64,000 nt of DNA from Rhodospirillales bacterium (GCA_022823235.1 JAJDXO010000026.1:1-64000); one strand, 5' to 3'; counted from the first letter of the stretch, positions 32,983 through 42,917 are shown. Notes: generated by a model not told the origin, from the letters alone. Made by a program: numbers and translations.

Positions 32983-34755
32983 TTAGTTTGCCGACAATAC
33001 CTCGAACACGTCCCCGTCCGGCGCCCGGCCCTCCATGTGACGCCGGTGCCATAACGCATAGAAAAGCAGCCGCCAGGCGGCTTGCGCGGCCCGCGGGCGG
33101 TTGGGATTGAGGGTACGGAACAAAGCCTCCACCGCGGCCGGATGGCACACCTCCTCGATGCAGGGCTGCCGGGCCACCAGTTGGGAGATTTCGCCGGACC
33201 GCGCCGCGATCCACTCGCCGACCGGCACGGTGAAGCCTTTCTTGCGGGCGAACGGCCGGGCTTCGGGCAGCTTCCGTTCCAGCCAGCGCCGGAGAACGTA
33301 CTTGCCGGTGCGGCCCCGTACCTTGAGATTGTCGGGGAGCCGCATGGCCACCTCGGCAACCCGCCGGTCGAGAAACGGGGTCCGGCCTTCAACGCCGTGC
33401 GCCATCAGACAGCGGTCCAGCTTGATCAACAGGTCGTTGGGCAGCCAGTCCGCGCAATCCATCGCCTGAGCCGCCTGAAGCCGGGTTCGGCCGGCCGTGG
33501 CCTCCCGGGCCGCGGCCCGGTCGAGACCGGCCCGCCAGCCGTCGCCGTCGTCCCGGAGCACCCCCAGCCCCTCGAAGGCGCCTTTGTGACGCATGGCGCC
33601 GCCGCCCAGGAACCAGGGCCGCAACAAGCGGCGGTAGCGGCCGTATCCGGCGAACAGTTCATCCCCCCCCTCACCCGAGAGAACGACCTTCAGGCCGTGA
33701 TCATGAGCCAGCCGGCCCAGCTTGTAGGTCGGAATGGTGGCGTAGTCCGCCGCCGGATCATCGATCGCCGCGGCGATCGCCGGCAGATCTTGCCAGAAAT
33801 CCGCCGCATCCACGTCGACGGCATGGAAGTCCGCCCCGGCCGCGCGGGCGACGGCGCCCGCGTGCTCCCGCTCATCCGCGACCCGGGTCCCGGAAAAACC
33901 GGCGGTGAAGGCCTGGACCGGATGGTCGTTCAAATCCCGCATGGCGGCAAGCACCGCCGATGAATCGATGCCGCCCGACAGAAACATGCCATACGGCACG
34001 TCGGCGCGCTGATGGACCTCGACGCTGTTCATGAATGCCGCGTCAAATCGCCGGATGGCCTCTTCTTCATCCCAATCCGCCGGTGCGCCGCCCGGCAGCG
34101 CCGCCTTGTTGAGCCGGGAGACGATGCTGCCCGCCTCGATGGTCAAGGTCTCTCCCGGCAGCACCCGATCCACGCCTTCGAATATGGTCCGCCGGCCCGT
34201 CGAGTATTGGAGCTGGAGCATCTCGTCCCGTGCGGCCGCGTCGAGACGGGCTGGTACGAGCCCGGCGGTGACAAGCGCCGCCGGTTCCGACGCAAACGCC
34301 GTCCCGCCCTCGATGGCTGCGTAATAAAGCGGCTTGATCCCGAACGGATCACGGGACAGCACCACCCGGCCGGCCGCCTCGTCGGTGATTGCGATAGCGT
34401 ACATGCCGCGGAGCGCCCGGCCGAACCCCGTCCCCGCGCCCGCATAGAGATGCACCGGCGGCTCGCAGTCCGACCGCGTGTTGAACCGGGACTCGCCCAA
34501 CTGCCGCCTGAGTTCGACGTAATTGTAGATCTCGGCATTGGCGACCAGGACGATGCCGCGCGGCCCGCGGATCGGTTGATCGCCGGTCTCGAGATCAATG
34601 ATGGCCAGCCGATTGTGGCCCAACCCCACATTGCCGCTCGTATGCGCACCTTCGCCGTCGGGCCCGCGATGGGCGATCGCCTTGATCATCCGGCCGACCA
34701 GCGCGCCGTCCGGCGCACGTCCGTCCGCCATGGCGACCCCGGCGATGCCGCACAT
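32983..34755 (-). CDS. asnB: Asparagine synthase (glutamine-hydrolysing)
   Basis: This 590-residue protein begins MCGIAGVAM, with Cys2 as the glutaminase nucleophile. It has HRGPDGEGAH and the synthetase PP-loop SGGIDSSAVLAA near residue 265, then SGEGGDELFAGYGRY. The stop of the upstream glycosyltransferase gene overlaps its start by one base. As the last gene of a glycosyltransferase run it probably amidates a sugar or peptide in envelope polysaccharide, as AsnB homologues do in such clusters, rather than making free asparagine. That is inference from context. Confidence 0.88.
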   Translation of the reverse strand: MCGIAGVAMADGRAPDGALVGRMIKAIAHRGPDGEGAHTSGNVGLGHNRLAIIDLETGDQPIRGPRGIVLVANAEIYNYVELRRQLGESRFNTRSDCEPPVHLYAGAGTGFGRALRGMYAIAITDEAAGRVVLSRDPFGIKPLYYAAIEGGTAFASEPAALVTAGLVPARLDAAARDEMLQLQYSTGRRTIFEGVDRVLPGETLTIEAGSIVSRLNKAALPGGAPADWDEEEAIRRFDAAFMNSVEVHQRADVPYGMFLSGGIDSSAVLAAMRDLNDHPVQAFTAGFSGTRVADEREHAGAVARAAGADFHAVDVDAADFWQDLPAIAAAIDDPAADYATIPTYKLGRLAHDHGLKVVLSGEGGDELFAGYGRYRRLLRPWFLGGGAMRHKGAFEGLGVLRDDGDGWRAGLDRAAAREATAGRTRLQAAQAMDCADWLPNDLLIKLDRCLMAHGVEGRTPFLDRRVAEVAMRLPDNLKVRGRTGKYVLRRWLERKLPEARPFARKKGFTVPVGEWIAARSGEISQLVARQPCIEEVCHPAAVEALFRTLNPNRPRAAQAAWRLLFYALWHRRHMEGRAPDGDVFEVLSAN

Positions 34756-35783
34756 CAGGCAGTGACCCTTTCGAAGAAGTCTAGGTACTTCCCGACCACG
34801 ATGTCCTCGGTGAATTCAGCCTCATAGGCCTCTCGGCCGCCACGGGAAAGTTCCCCGCGCGCACCCGGATCGTCGACCAGCCGTTGGATCGACCGCGCCA
34901 GGGCCTGCACGTCGTCTACCGGGCTCAGCAACCCGGACTCACCGTGGCGAACAAGAGTACCGGGGCCCAAGCTGTCGGCGGCAACCACCGGAACCCCCTG
35001 GGCCCAGGCCTCGATCACCACATTGCCGAGCGGTTCGTGGCGTGACGGACAAACGAATATGTCCGCCGACGCGAACAGCGCCTCGGTGTCGTCACGCCAA
35101 CCGAGAAAGCGAACCCGGGGCTTGATGCCGAGTTGTTCGGCCAGCTCTTCGAGCTCGCCCCGGAGCGGGCCTTCACCGGCGAGCCAGAGAAAGGCATCGG
35201 GCACCCGCGCCACCGCCTGAAGCAGCGTATCAAAGGCCTTGCTCTCGTGCAGACGTCCCAGTGCGAGGATGAGCGGGGTTCGTTCCGGCGTGAAAAACGC
35301 ACTTCGGGAAAGCGGCGCCGCTTTCTCGGCGGAAACGAAATTCGGCAGGTAGTGCACGCGCTCCGGCGCCCAGCCGTTCTTAATGAGATAGCCGGCGATG
35401 TCTTCCGTGTTGGCGGCCAAATGATCGCAGTTCCGGTAATATTTAAGGTTGTAGTAGCCGCCGAGCCGGCCGACATGGACGAACTTCCCGCCCGGCTTGG
35501 GAACCGCCGCGGTGGCCCGGTTCATCCAGCTCATGACGACGTCGGGCTCGTACTGCCTGATCATCTTTCCAAGCCTGCGTCCGGAACCGACGTCCAACGG
35601 CCCGCCGAAGCCGAGCTCATCGGGCTCGATACCGGCGCCCCTGAGCAATTCGGCGCGATCCGCATTGGCCCGAATCACGACCCGCTGATCCAGCCCGGCC
35701 CTGCTGAGCCCGATGGTCAGGCGGGTAAAAAACGCCTCGGCCCCGCCGAACTCGGCACCCGCCATGCATTGAAGAACCTTCAT
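34755..35783 (-). CDS. Glycosyltransferase family 4
   Basis: This 342-residue cytoplasmic enzyme has the GT-B fold: N-terminal MKVLQCMAGAEFGGAEAFFT and C-terminal FVCPSRHEPLGNVVIEAWAQG, the EPLG..EA nucleotide-sugar motif. PLILALGRLHESKAFDTLLQ is the standard linker strand. The ATG at 35783 is the only start that leaves no disordered basic leader. It likely adds a sugar to a lipopolysaccharide core or capsule, with the neighbouring GT9 and GT4 genes. It ends overlapping asnB by one base. Confidence 0.85.
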   Translation of the reverse strand: MKVLQCMAGAEFGGAEAFFTRLTIGLSRAGLDQRVVIRANADRAELLRGAGIEPDELGFGGPLDVGSGRRLGKMIRQYEPDVVMSWMNRATAAVPKPGGKFVHVGRLGGYYNLKYYRNCDHLAANTEDIAGYLIKNGWAPERVHYLPNFVSAEKAAPLSRSAFFTPERTPLILALGRLHESKAFDTLLQAVARVPDAFLWLAGEGPLRGELEELAEQLGIKPRVRFLGWRDDTEALFASADIFVCPSRHEPLGNVVIEAWAQGVPVVAADSLGPGTLVRHGESGLLSPVDDVQALARSIQRLVDDPGARGELSRGGREAYEAEFTEDIVVGKYLDFFERVTA

Positions 35784-35829
35784 TAGGGGATCAGCCCTTC
35801 GAATGCGGCCGCGGAAGTTTTGATCTCGC

Positions 35830-36819
35830 TCACGCCGCAATCCCCTCCGCCCGTGACCACAACTCCCGCGCGCCTTGCTCCGCCATGTCAACGGTCAGCG
35901 AGTCCATGAGACTGCCGCTGTTCACATGATCGAAATCGGGAGGAAATATTTCCTCGAACGGAACCTTCGTTCGAACCACCGCGGTGTGACGCCCCCAAGG
36001 CCCATACCGCGATTCCCGTGTCGGACCGAACAGGCCGAGGGTCGGCGTTCCCGAAGCCGCCGCCATATGCATGAGGCCGGAATCATTGCCGATATAAAAA
36101 TCGCATCTTTCGAGGCAGCCATAAATCGTCAGCAAGTCGATTTTTCCGATCAGGTCTATGAGTTGGTTTCGCGGAATGCCGTCAATCAACTCCTGCGCCA
36201 TCGGCCGTTCACTTTCATGGCCGAACAACGCCACCTTGGCGCCCGGCAGGATTCCACCGGGTCCCGTCAGCCGGCTGGCCAGCTCCGCAAAGTGCGTAGC
36301 GCGCCACGTCTTCGCCGGCCAGTTGGCAGTCGGTCCAATGGCCAGAACCTTGGAATCGCCGGAAATCAGCTTCGCAGCCTGCTCGGCAATCCGGTCGTCG
36401 ATCCAGAGGGTTGGCGCCGGTGGCCGGTCCAATGAGAGGGCCGAGGCATATCGCTCAACCTGGCGTTCCGGCCGATTGTGCCGGGTGACGCTCAGCCGCC
36501 GCCGGCGACCCAAAAAATAGGTCAGCGGTGCATCCCGGAAATCAACGACAATGTCCCAGTAGCGTCCGACGCATTTTGCCCAAAGACCCAGCCAATGAAG
36601 GGACAAGGGCTGCTTTTCCAATATGACGAGGCGTTCCAGGCCGGGTACGCGGTCGAACAACGGCGCGGCGAGCGGCCCGCAGGCGATGGTGACGCGGACC
36701 CCGGGGTGAGATCGGATGAGATGGTCGAGGACGCCCGTGGACAGGACGGCATCGCCGATGCGGGTAGCGGTGACAAATAGGATCTTTGTTCCGCCCGGCT
36801 CCGTTTGGGCGCTGCTCAA
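35830..36819 (-). CDS. Glycosyltransferase family 9 (heptosyltransferase-like)
   Basis: This protein of about 329 residues opens TKILFVTATRIGDAVLSTGVL and has IGNDSGLMHMAAASGTPTLGLFGPT near the C-terminus. Those are the ADP-heptose:LPS heptosyltransferase signatures. The start is probably the TTG at 36819, which overlaps the upstream stop as TTGA and has GAAGG nine bases before it. An upstream in-frame start at 36858 lies inside the preceding gene and is less likely. It probably acts on the inner LPS core. Confidence 0.82.
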   Translation of the reverse strand: MSSAQTEPGGTKILFVTATRIGDAVLSTGVLDHLIRSHPGVRVTIACGPLAAPLFDRVPGLERLVILEKQPLSLHWLGLWAKCVGRYWDIVVDFRDAPLTYFLGRRRRLSVTRHNRPERQVERYASALSLDRPPAPTLWIDDRIAEQAAKLISGDSKVLAIGPTANWPAKTWRATHFAELASRLTGPGGILPGAKVALFGHESERPMAQELIDGIPRNQLIDLIGKIDLLTIYGCLERCDFYIGNDSGLMHMAAASGTPTLGLFGPTRESRYGPWGRHTAVVRTKVPFEEIFPPDFDHVNSGSLMDSLTVDMAEQGARELWSRAEGIAA

Positions 36820-37856
36820 GACCACAATCCTTCGAATTCGATGGCTGCCGTCTCCCATTTCCGGGCCGCCTGCAATATCCGGGCGTCCCGATGCAGCCCA
36901 TCATACATGCCGAAATCATCCGATAGCAGGTCGAGCGCAATATTTGCCGCGGCATCCAGATCAGGCACCAAGTAGCCGGTACGCCCATTGTGCACCCTTT
37001 CGGCCCCGGCAGACGCGGTATCCGGCTGGAGCACCACGGCGGGCAGTCCGGCCGCTTGGCTCTCCGCAAGCGTCGAGCCGTACATTTCGCTCGGAATCGC
37101 CGGATAAAGGTGCACCCGCGCGGCGGCATATGCCGCGGCCATATCCGCATCGGGCCCGGGCGCCTTGATCTCGACCCCGTCGTCCGCTGCTTCCCGGACT
37201 TCCTCGAAGACGTCGGCGATCCGGTCGAGGGGCTTGGAGCCCGACGCCGCTTTTGCCAGTGATGCCGAATAGATGCGGAGCCTGGCTTCCGGCCGTTGAG
37301 AGAAAATCCGCTCCCGCCAGAGCCGGACGAATTCCGTCATGCCATGCAGGGGATGAGTGGTCATGATGGCGATCGGATCAGGATGCTTCCCGCGCGCCTC
37401 GGCGCGGATGTAGTCAAGACCAAGACCCGGCGGGATGACCACCTCGATGAAATCCCGCCACGACCGCCACAACTGTTTCTGGGCGTCGCCCACGAATACC
37501 ATGATCGGCTTGTATCGCTCCATCGTCGCTTGGTTTTCCGGCCGATTGAGCTGCGTCGGATTACCCCAATACCAAAGTATGTTGGCCGGCGCCTCGGGCA
37601 GTTCTCCGAACAAGCGCGGGTCGCGTTGCGCGATGGTCACCTCCGCGGCAGGCGGGCGCGGAGCATCCCAGGGAGCCCAGGTGACGCCGTCGATAACGCC
37701 TGCCTTGTCGCACCGATTGACGACGGTGACGGCGTGATCGCGGGCGGCAAGCGCGGCGGCCAAGCCCGCGACGGCCTTCTCGGCGCCGCCGAGGGCGCGA
37801 ACCGACGGCGTTCGGCCATCGAAGGCAATCGTGTCGTCGATCATCGTGATCCGCAT
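36816..37856 (-). CDS. Glycosyltransferase family 4
   Basis: This 346-residue GT-B enzyme starts MRITMIDDTIAFDGRTPS and contains EMYGSTLAESQAAGLPAVVLQP, its version of the E..G..EA.A.G.P motif. GYLVPDLDAAANIALDLL follows. It is the first gene of the GT4-GT9-GT4-asnB run, transcribed leftward from near 37.9 kb and divergent from ygfZ. The acceptor is unknown. Confidence 0.8.
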   Translation of the reverse strand: MRITMIDDTIAFDGRTPSVRALGGAEKAVAGLAAALAARDHAVTVVNRCDKAGVIDGVTWAPWDAPRPPAAEVTIAQRDPRLFGELPEAPANILWYWGNPTQLNRPENQATMERYKPIMVFVGDAQKQLWRSWRDFIEVVIPPGLGLDYIRAEARGKHPDPIAIMTTHPLHGMTEFVRLWRERIFSQRPEARLRIYSASLAKAASGSKPLDRIADVFEEVREAADDGVEIKAPGPDADMAAAYAAARVHLYPAIPSEMYGSTLAESQAAGLPAVVLQPDTASAGAERVHNGRTGYLVPDLDAAANIALDLLSDDFGMYDGLHRDARILQAARKWETAAIEFEGLWS

Positions 37857-37983
37857 GGCTGGTTTATACGCGGAGCCCCGCGCCAAGAAAAGCGGGAAAC
37901 CCTTGAATATTTTGGGGTTTTGCCGTTCTTGCCGAGCCCGGCCAAAGGCCTATATGGTGTGGCGGAATGTCAGGATCGAGCGG

Positions 37984-38877
37984 ATGAAATACGCCATTTT
38001 GCCCAACCGGGGGGTGATCCGGGTTTCGGGCGCCGACGCCCGGGACTTCCTTCAAGGCCTAGTCTCCAACGATGTTGAGAAGGTATCGCCGGAACGAAGC
38101 ATCTACGCCGCGTTCTTGACCCCCCAGGGCAAATATCTGTTCGACTTCTTCATTGTTCAGACGGCAGACGGCCGGCTGTTGATCGATTGCGAGGCCGCCC
38201 GGTTGGACGATTTCATGCGCCGGCTGAACATGTACAGGCTGCGCGCGGCCGTGGACATCGAGGACGTCACCAACTCATTCGCCGTCGCCGCGGTTTTCGG
38301 CGGCGAAGCGGCAACCTCCCTCGGCTTCGAGGCGGAACCCGGTGCCGCGCAGCCGTGCGCCGGCGGGATCGCCTATGTCGACCCCAGGCTGGCCGATGCC
38401 GGTCTCCGCGGCATTGCGCCGGCCGCGAAACTTGGTTCCGCGCTCGAGGCAATGGGCTGTTCCGAAGCGGCCGCGGAGAGCTATGACGCGCACCGGCTGG
38501 CGCTGGGGCTTCCCGACGGCAGCCGGGATATGGAGGTGGACAAGGCGATTCTCCTGGAAAGCGGCTTCGAAGAGCTGCACGGGCTGGATTGGGACAAGGG
38601 CTGTTATATGGGGCAGGAGCTCACCGCGCGGACCAAGTACCGCGGCCTGGTGAAGAAGCGCCTGCTGCCGGTCCAAATTGAAGGACCGCTTCCCTCGCCG
38701 GGAACCCGGATCACCGCCGGCGGCAAGGAGGCGGGCGAGATGCGCTCCGGCCAAGGCAACCGCGCCATCGCCTTGCTGAGACTGGAGGCCGTGAGCGGCG
38801 AGGCGCCATTGATGGCGGGCGAAACGCGGATCATCCCCGATATCGCGCCCTGGGTGGCGCTGCCCGAGGCCGAATAG
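37984..38877 (+). CDS. ygfZ: YgfZ/GcvT-domain folate-binding protein
   Basis: This 297-residue protein contains GCYMGQELTARTKYRGLVKK, the YgfZ signature KGCYxGQE, and ends with the usual barrel. The N-terminal GVIRVSGADARDFLQGLVSND is also typical. The start is the ATG at 37984 (MKYAILPNRG). YgfZ family members bind tetrahydrofolate and support Fe-S cluster enzymes. The window has Fe-S candidates (RdhA-like protein), but no specific link is shown. Confidence 0.88.
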   Translation: MKYAILPNRGVIRVSGADARDFLQGLVSNDVEKVSPERSIYAAFLTPQGKYLFDFFIVQTADGRLLIDCEAARLDDFMRRLNMYRLRAAVDIEDVTNSFAVAAVFGGEAATSLGFEAEPGAAQPCAGGIAYVDPRLADAGLRGIAPAAKLGSALEAMGCSEAAAESYDAHRLALGLPDGSRDMEVDKAILLESGFEELHGLDWDKGCYMGQELTARTKYRGLVKKRLLPVQIEGPLPSPGTRITAGGKEAGEMRSGQGNRAIALLRLEAVSGEAPLMAGETRIIPDIAPWVALPEAE

Positions 38878-38920
38878 GTTTCGTTGCGGCACGGACAGGG
38901 GCTGACGTAGACTCTGGACC

Positions 38921-39583
38921 ATGTTTGGCCGCCGACGCCGCGCTCCGCTACCGGATATCCTCGAACCCGTCTCCCGCAGCTTCGGGCGAACCATTCGGAA
39001 ATACGGCGCCATGAACAAAGGCGTCGGATGGTCGAGCCCCGAACGCCAGCAGCACCGTTTTCGGATACTCGCCGGATTGTTCGCCTCTGAGCGTTCTGAT
39101 CATCTGGTCATCAATGATCTCGGCTGCGGCTATGGCGCCATGTTCGAGGCGTACGCCGATCTGCCGCAGCTCGAACGGGGCAGGTACTTCGGTTACGACA
39201 TCAGCCGGGAGATGCTGGCACGGGCGAATTCGCGGATTCGGGACAAACGGGCCTCGTTCATCCTTTCCCATGAGGCAACCCGGGACGCCGACTACTCCTT
39301 CGTCTCGGGGAGCTACAACATCAAGATGTACGCCGGGGACGGCGAATGGCTGGAATTCGTGCTCGATAATCTGACCCAGCTTTGGTCGAGGACGCACGCC
39401 GGCCTCGCCTTCAACATGATGAGTATTCACGCGCCGGAGAAGCACCGGACGCTCTATTACGCCGATCCCCGGCTATTCCTCGCTTTCTGCCGGCGGGTTC
39501 TGTCGCCCGACAGCCGTCTGTTCGACAGCTACGACGACAGGGAGTGGACGATTTTTGTCAGACGGCAGCGCTTAGGCGACTAA
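38921..39583 (+). CDS. Class I SAM-dependent methyltransferase-like protein
   Basis: This 220-residue protein has VINDLGCGYGAMFEAYADL as motif I near residue 67, then GYDISREMLARANSRI as the acidic adenosine loop. VSGSYNIKM and RTLYYADPRLFLAFCRRVL follow. The arrangement matches small envelope- or metabolite-modifying methyltransferases. It follows ygfZ by 43 bp on the same strand and its 3' end overlaps a TauE/SafE gene convergently. The substrate is unknown. Confidence 0.75.
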   Translation: MFGRRRRAPLPDILEPVSRSFGRTIRKYGAMNKGVGWSSPERQQHRFRILAGLFASERSDHLVINDLGCGYGAMFEAYADLPQLERGRYFGYDISREMLARANSRIRDKRASFILSHEATRDADYSFVSGSYNIKMYAGDGEWLEFVLDNLTQLWSRTHAGLAFNMMSIHAPEKHRTLYYADPRLFLAFCRRVLSPDSRLFDSYDDREWTIFVRRQRLGD

Positions 39584-40315
39584 AGCGATGATACCGCCGG
39601 CGACCAGCAGCCCGATGGCCGCGCGGCGAAACAGGGTCTGGAACCGGCTGTGGAAAAGCCGCCCGCCCCACCAGGCGCCGAACATATAGACCGGCGTGAG
39701 CAATATCGTCCGCACTATGGTCTCGAGATGAAAGCTGCCGGCGATGATCAGGCCGACCAGCGTGACGGTGATCAGCAATGCCGTCATCACGACGATGTTG
39801 GCCCGTTGGACATCCGCCGGATCGGGAAAGGCCAGCATGTAGGCGGCCAGCGGCGGCCCGCCCATGCCGGTGCTGCCGGTGAGGTACCCGGCCAGCGCGC
39901 CCGCGGCCGCACCGGAAGCGGTATTTCTCGGCCCCTTGTAGGTCCAGCCGAGGCCGATGACCAGGGCGCCCGCCAGGACGAGGATTCCGATTGCCCGCCG
40001 GATGAGATCCGGATCGATAGTCACCAGCGAAATCACGCCGAGCGGTGTGAAGATAATCGCCGCGACCATCATCGGGATCACATGCGGCCACCGGACGATC
40101 CTCATCGCCCGCACGGTGAGTTGCGCGGAGCCGACAACCCCGGCGAAGACCAGGATCGCCAGCGCTTCGACCGGGCCGAACAACACGGCGTAGAGCGGCA
40201 TCGCGACCAGCGCCCCGCCGAACCCGGTAAAGCCATGAGCCATGCCGGCGGCGATAGCGACCAGCAAGGCGATGGCAAGATCGAGATCGAGAGTGGCGAG
40301 GATGGATTCGGTCAC
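39572..40315 (-). CDS. TauE/SafE family sulfite/sulfonate exporter-like permease, copy 2
   Basis: This 247-residue membrane protein has about eight hydrophobic segments. AGMAHGFTGFGGALVAMPL and STGMGGPPLAAYMLAF are the two conserved TauE/SafE (DUF81) motifs in each half. It is paralogous to the next gene, ten bases away. Known members export sulfite, sulfoacetate or other organic sulfur anions; substrate here is not determined. Confidence 0.82.
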   Translation of the reverse strand: MTESILATLDLDLAIALLVAIAAGMAHGFTGFGGALVAMPLYAVLFGPVEALAILVFAGVVGSAQLTVRAMRIVRWPHVIPMMVAAIIFTPLGVISLVTIDPDLIRRAIGILVLAGALVIGLGWTYKGPRNTASGAAAGALAGYLTGSTGMGGPPLAAYMLAFPDPADVQRANIVVMTALLITVTLVGLIIAGSFHLETIVRTILLTPVYMFGAWWGGRLFHSRFQTLFRRAAIGLLVAGGIIALVA

Positions 40316-40325
40316 CGGTCCGGAC

Positions 40326-41069
40326 CTATAAGACGATTGCCGCGATACCGCTCGCGAACAATACGGTCAGCGCGGCCCGCCGGAAGAATGCGTCCGATGC
40401 CGCCCGAAATCCGGCGCTGCCGCTCCAGGTTCCGGCCACATAGGCGACGGCAAGGACGAGGGCGGTTAGCGCGACCGTCCCGTCGTAGGCCCCGCCGACG
40501 ATAATGCCGAGCAAAGTCACGACGCCCACCGATCCGATTATGATAAGGATACTTGCCCGCTGAATTGCCGGAGAGTCCGGCCAAGCCAGGACGTAGACGA
40601 TGACGGGCGGACCGCCGACCCCGGCAAATCCGGTGATGCCGCCGCACAGCGATCCCGCGATAATCCCGGGCAGCCGCCCGCGGGGCCCCCTATAGGTCCA
40701 GCCCGTGGCCAGCATCACCGCCCCGGCCAGGACGAACAGGCCGATGGTCCGGCGGACGATATCCGGCTCCATGACGAACAGCAGCAGCGTGCCGAGCGGC
40801 GTCGCCAGCAGCGCCGGTATGAGGATCGGCCACAACGCCCGCCAATCGGCCTCGCGGGAGGCGCGGGGCAGCATCTGCAACGTGCCAAGGACCCATGCGG
40901 GCGCCGAAAGCGCCAGGGCCTCCACCGGACCGATCAGCAGGGCCAACAGCGGCATCGTAATGAGCGCGCCGCCGAAGCCGGTCAGCCCGTGAACCATGCC
41001 GCCCAGCAGCATGATGCCGAGCGCCATCGCAAAATCCACCGTCGTGTCGAACGCGAGAAGCTCGGGCAA
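40326..41069 (-). CDS. TauE/SafE family permease, copy 1
   Basis: This 247-residue permease is the same length as its neighbour. It has GGMVHGLTGFGGALITMPL and GFAGVGGPPVIVYVLAWPD, matching the DUF81 repeats. Being adjacent, equal in length and similarly worded, the pair is a tandem duplication. It starts three bases downstream of the amidohydrolase stop, so the three genes form one operon. Confidence 0.82.
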   Translation of the reverse strand: MPELLAFDTTVDFAMALGIMLLGGMVHGLTGFGGALITMPLLALLIGPVEALALSAPAWVLGTLQMLPRASREADWRALWPILIPALLATPLGTLLLFVMEPDIVRRTIGLFVLAGAVMLATGWTYRGPRGRLPGIIAGSLCGGITGFAGVGGPPVIVYVLAWPDSPAIQRASILIIIGSVGVVTLLGIIVGGAYDGTVALTALVLAVAYVAGTWSGSAGFRAASDAFFRRAALTVLFASGIAAIVL

Positions 41070-41072
41070 GTC

Positions 41073-42086
41073 TCAGCTTTCACCCAGCGCCGGCCAAACG
41101 CCGCTCAGCAGCCGGACGGCATTTCCATGCAGGATGGCCCGCTTCTCGGGCGCACTCAGCCGGGTCGCTTCAATGCCTGAAATGGTCCGGTCGGTGCGAA
41201 AGATCGGGCAGTCGGTGCCCAGCAGAATATGCTCCGCGCCGATGAATTTCGCGGCGAATTCGATGGTTTCCGCCCCGAGCGAGGAGCAATCGACTGCAAC
41301 CTTCTTCATCATCGAGGACGGCATGGGCGCGTCCGGATCGCGGGTAATGACGATATGGTCGAGACGCTCGACGACGGCCGGCAGGGTGCCCGCCAGATTG
41401 GCGACATGGACGGTCAAATTCCCGTAGCCGTCCAGGAAGTCGGTCATCAGCAACGTCACCATGGCCTGGCCGACTTTGTTCTGAACCTCGAGCGAACTTC
41501 GGTACACCCCGTTATCCGAAAACGGCGCCGGCGCGTCGGCTTGCAGATCCGGCCGCTGGTCGGGCCGGGGACCCGGATGCAGAAACAAATGGCCGCCCAG
41601 GGCTTCGGCAAGATCGAACAGCGGACGCAGCCGTTCCGCCTGTTCCAGGCTGTCGAAGAAGTTCATCGGCAGAACGGCCCCCGCCAGACCCAGCTCGCGG
41701 CCCCGGCGGTACTCGGCCAGCGCCGTATCCATGTCGGCAAACGGCAGCGCGGCGAGGCAGGCGAACCGCTCCGGATGTGACCGGTGAAGCGCCGCCGCTT
41801 CATTGTTGAAGGTCTCGCAGATCGGCTGCGCTTCTTCCACGGGCAGGCTGTCGGCGCCGAACAGCCCGGCGAGCGACAGCAATTGAGCGTCCACGCTCAT
41901 CTGATCCATGAAGGCCAGCCGCGCGTCCATGTCGAGGTAATCCTCGGTGAAGGCGAGGACGTTGACCGGCAGGTGCAGCCGCTCGCCGCCGCCGGGCACC
42001 CGTTCAATCCACGGCGCCCTGGTCCGGCCGCGGAACATGTCGGCAACCGGCTCCGGGAAGTAATGGGTGTGAACGTCGATGGTCAT
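41073..42086 (-). CDS. Amidohydrolase-2 (ACMSD-like) decarboxylase/hydrolase
   Basis: This 337-residue TIM-barrel protein starts MTIDVHTHYFPEPVADMF, where the HxH pair binds metal. Later LFLHPGPRP supplies another metal His and ILLGTDCPIFRT the last Asp. The pattern is that of aminocarboxymuconate-semialdehyde decarboxylase and gamma-resorcylate decarboxylase. It would act on a carboxylated aromatic or ring-fission product, which may relate to the LigAB pathway, but the gene lies 18 kb away. It heads an operon with two TauE/SafE genes. Confidence 0.8.
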   Translation of the reverse strand: MTIDVHTHYFPEPVADMFRGRTRAPWIERVPGGGERLHLPVNVLAFTEDYLDMDARLAFMDQMSVDAQLLSLAGLFGADSLPVEEAQPICETFNNEAAALHRSHPERFACLAALPFADMDTALAEYRRGRELGLAGAVLPMNFFDSLEQAERLRPLFDLAEALGGHLFLHPGPRPDQRPDLQADAPAPFSDNGVYRSSLEVQNKVGQAMVTLLMTDFLDGYGNLTVHVANLAGTLPAVVERLDHIVITRDPDAPMPSSMMKKVAVDCSSLGAETIEFAAKFIGAEHILLGTDCPIFRTDRTISGIEATRLSAPEKRAILHGNAVRLLSGVWPALGES

Positions 42087-42254
42087 GAAACGCTCTCCTC
42101 GGCGGCGGCATTATCAGCGCATCATCTCCTCGGGTCCAACGGAGTCTTTCGCCGTATTTTCCGGCAATCCGGTCGGGTTTGAACCTTTCAACTACCCGAC
42201 CTTTGGCGCCAGAGGAGTTTCCGGTCAAACGGTTCAAATGGACCGGGAACCGCT

Positions 42255-42878
42255 CTAATAGAGCTTCTCGCGCACTCCCTTCTGGTATTCGGTTTCCTGC
42301 TGTTCGCCGTTCCCGCCTTGGCCGATGTGATCGGCGAACATCCGGCCGGCGCTGGGCAAGGCGGACCGCTCGACCTGGGCGTCCGCATTCCAAAGTTCGG
42401 AACGGATGAGCGCCTTGGCGCAATGCAGGAAGGCTTCCTCCACATGAACGACCAGCGCCGTCGCCGGGACATGGCCCTTTTCCTCCAGCGAAGCCAGCAG
42501 CGCCGGGTCCGTCGAGATCTCACCCCGCCCGTTCACCCGCAGCGTCTCGTTGACGCCCGGCACCAAAAAGATCAGCGCCACCGTCGGGTCTTCGAGGATG
42601 TTGCGGTAGCCGTCGAGCCGGTTGTTCCCCTTTCGGTCGGGAATGGCGATGGTGTTGTCGTCGAGCACCTTCACGAAACCGGCCGGATCTCCCTTGGGAG
42701 AAACATCGCCGCTGGTTCCCATCACCAGAAACGGCGACAGGGCGATGAAGTCCCTGCAGTGCTTGTCGAGCGCCGTGAGCGTCTTGTTGGCGGCCCGGAC
42801 GGACGGCTCGCCGTAGAGGCTCTCCAGATCGACGACCGTGGCGACGGCGTGTTCGGCGGGTTTGACGTCGTCAGGCAT
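42255..42878 (-). CDS. PPOX-type FMN flavoprotein (MSMEG_1061-like)
   Basis: This 207-residue protein contains FLVMGTSGDVSPKGDPAGFV and then IPDRKGNNRLDGYRNILED, the hallmark loops of the pyridoxamine-5'-phosphate-oxidase-like FMN family. VNETLRVNGRGEI follows. It would bind FMN as a dimer. Role in oxidation of a flavin, F420 or heme-type substrate is unknown. It stands alone between the amidohydrolase and ppdK genes, on the same strand as both. Confidence 0.78.
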   Translation of the reverse strand: MPDDVKPAEHAVATVVDLESLYGEPSVRAANKTLTALDKHCRDFIALSPFLVMGTSGDVSPKGDPAGFVKVLDDNTIAIPDRKGNNRLDGYRNILEDPTVALIFLVPGVNETLRVNGRGEISTDPALLASLEEKGHVPATALVVHVEEAFLHCAKALIRSELWNADAQVERSALPSAGRMFADHIGQGGNGEQQETEYQKGVREKLY

Positions 42879-42917
42879 GAGATTAATCCTCCATTGGGCG
42901 CTCGCGGAGAGCAGACA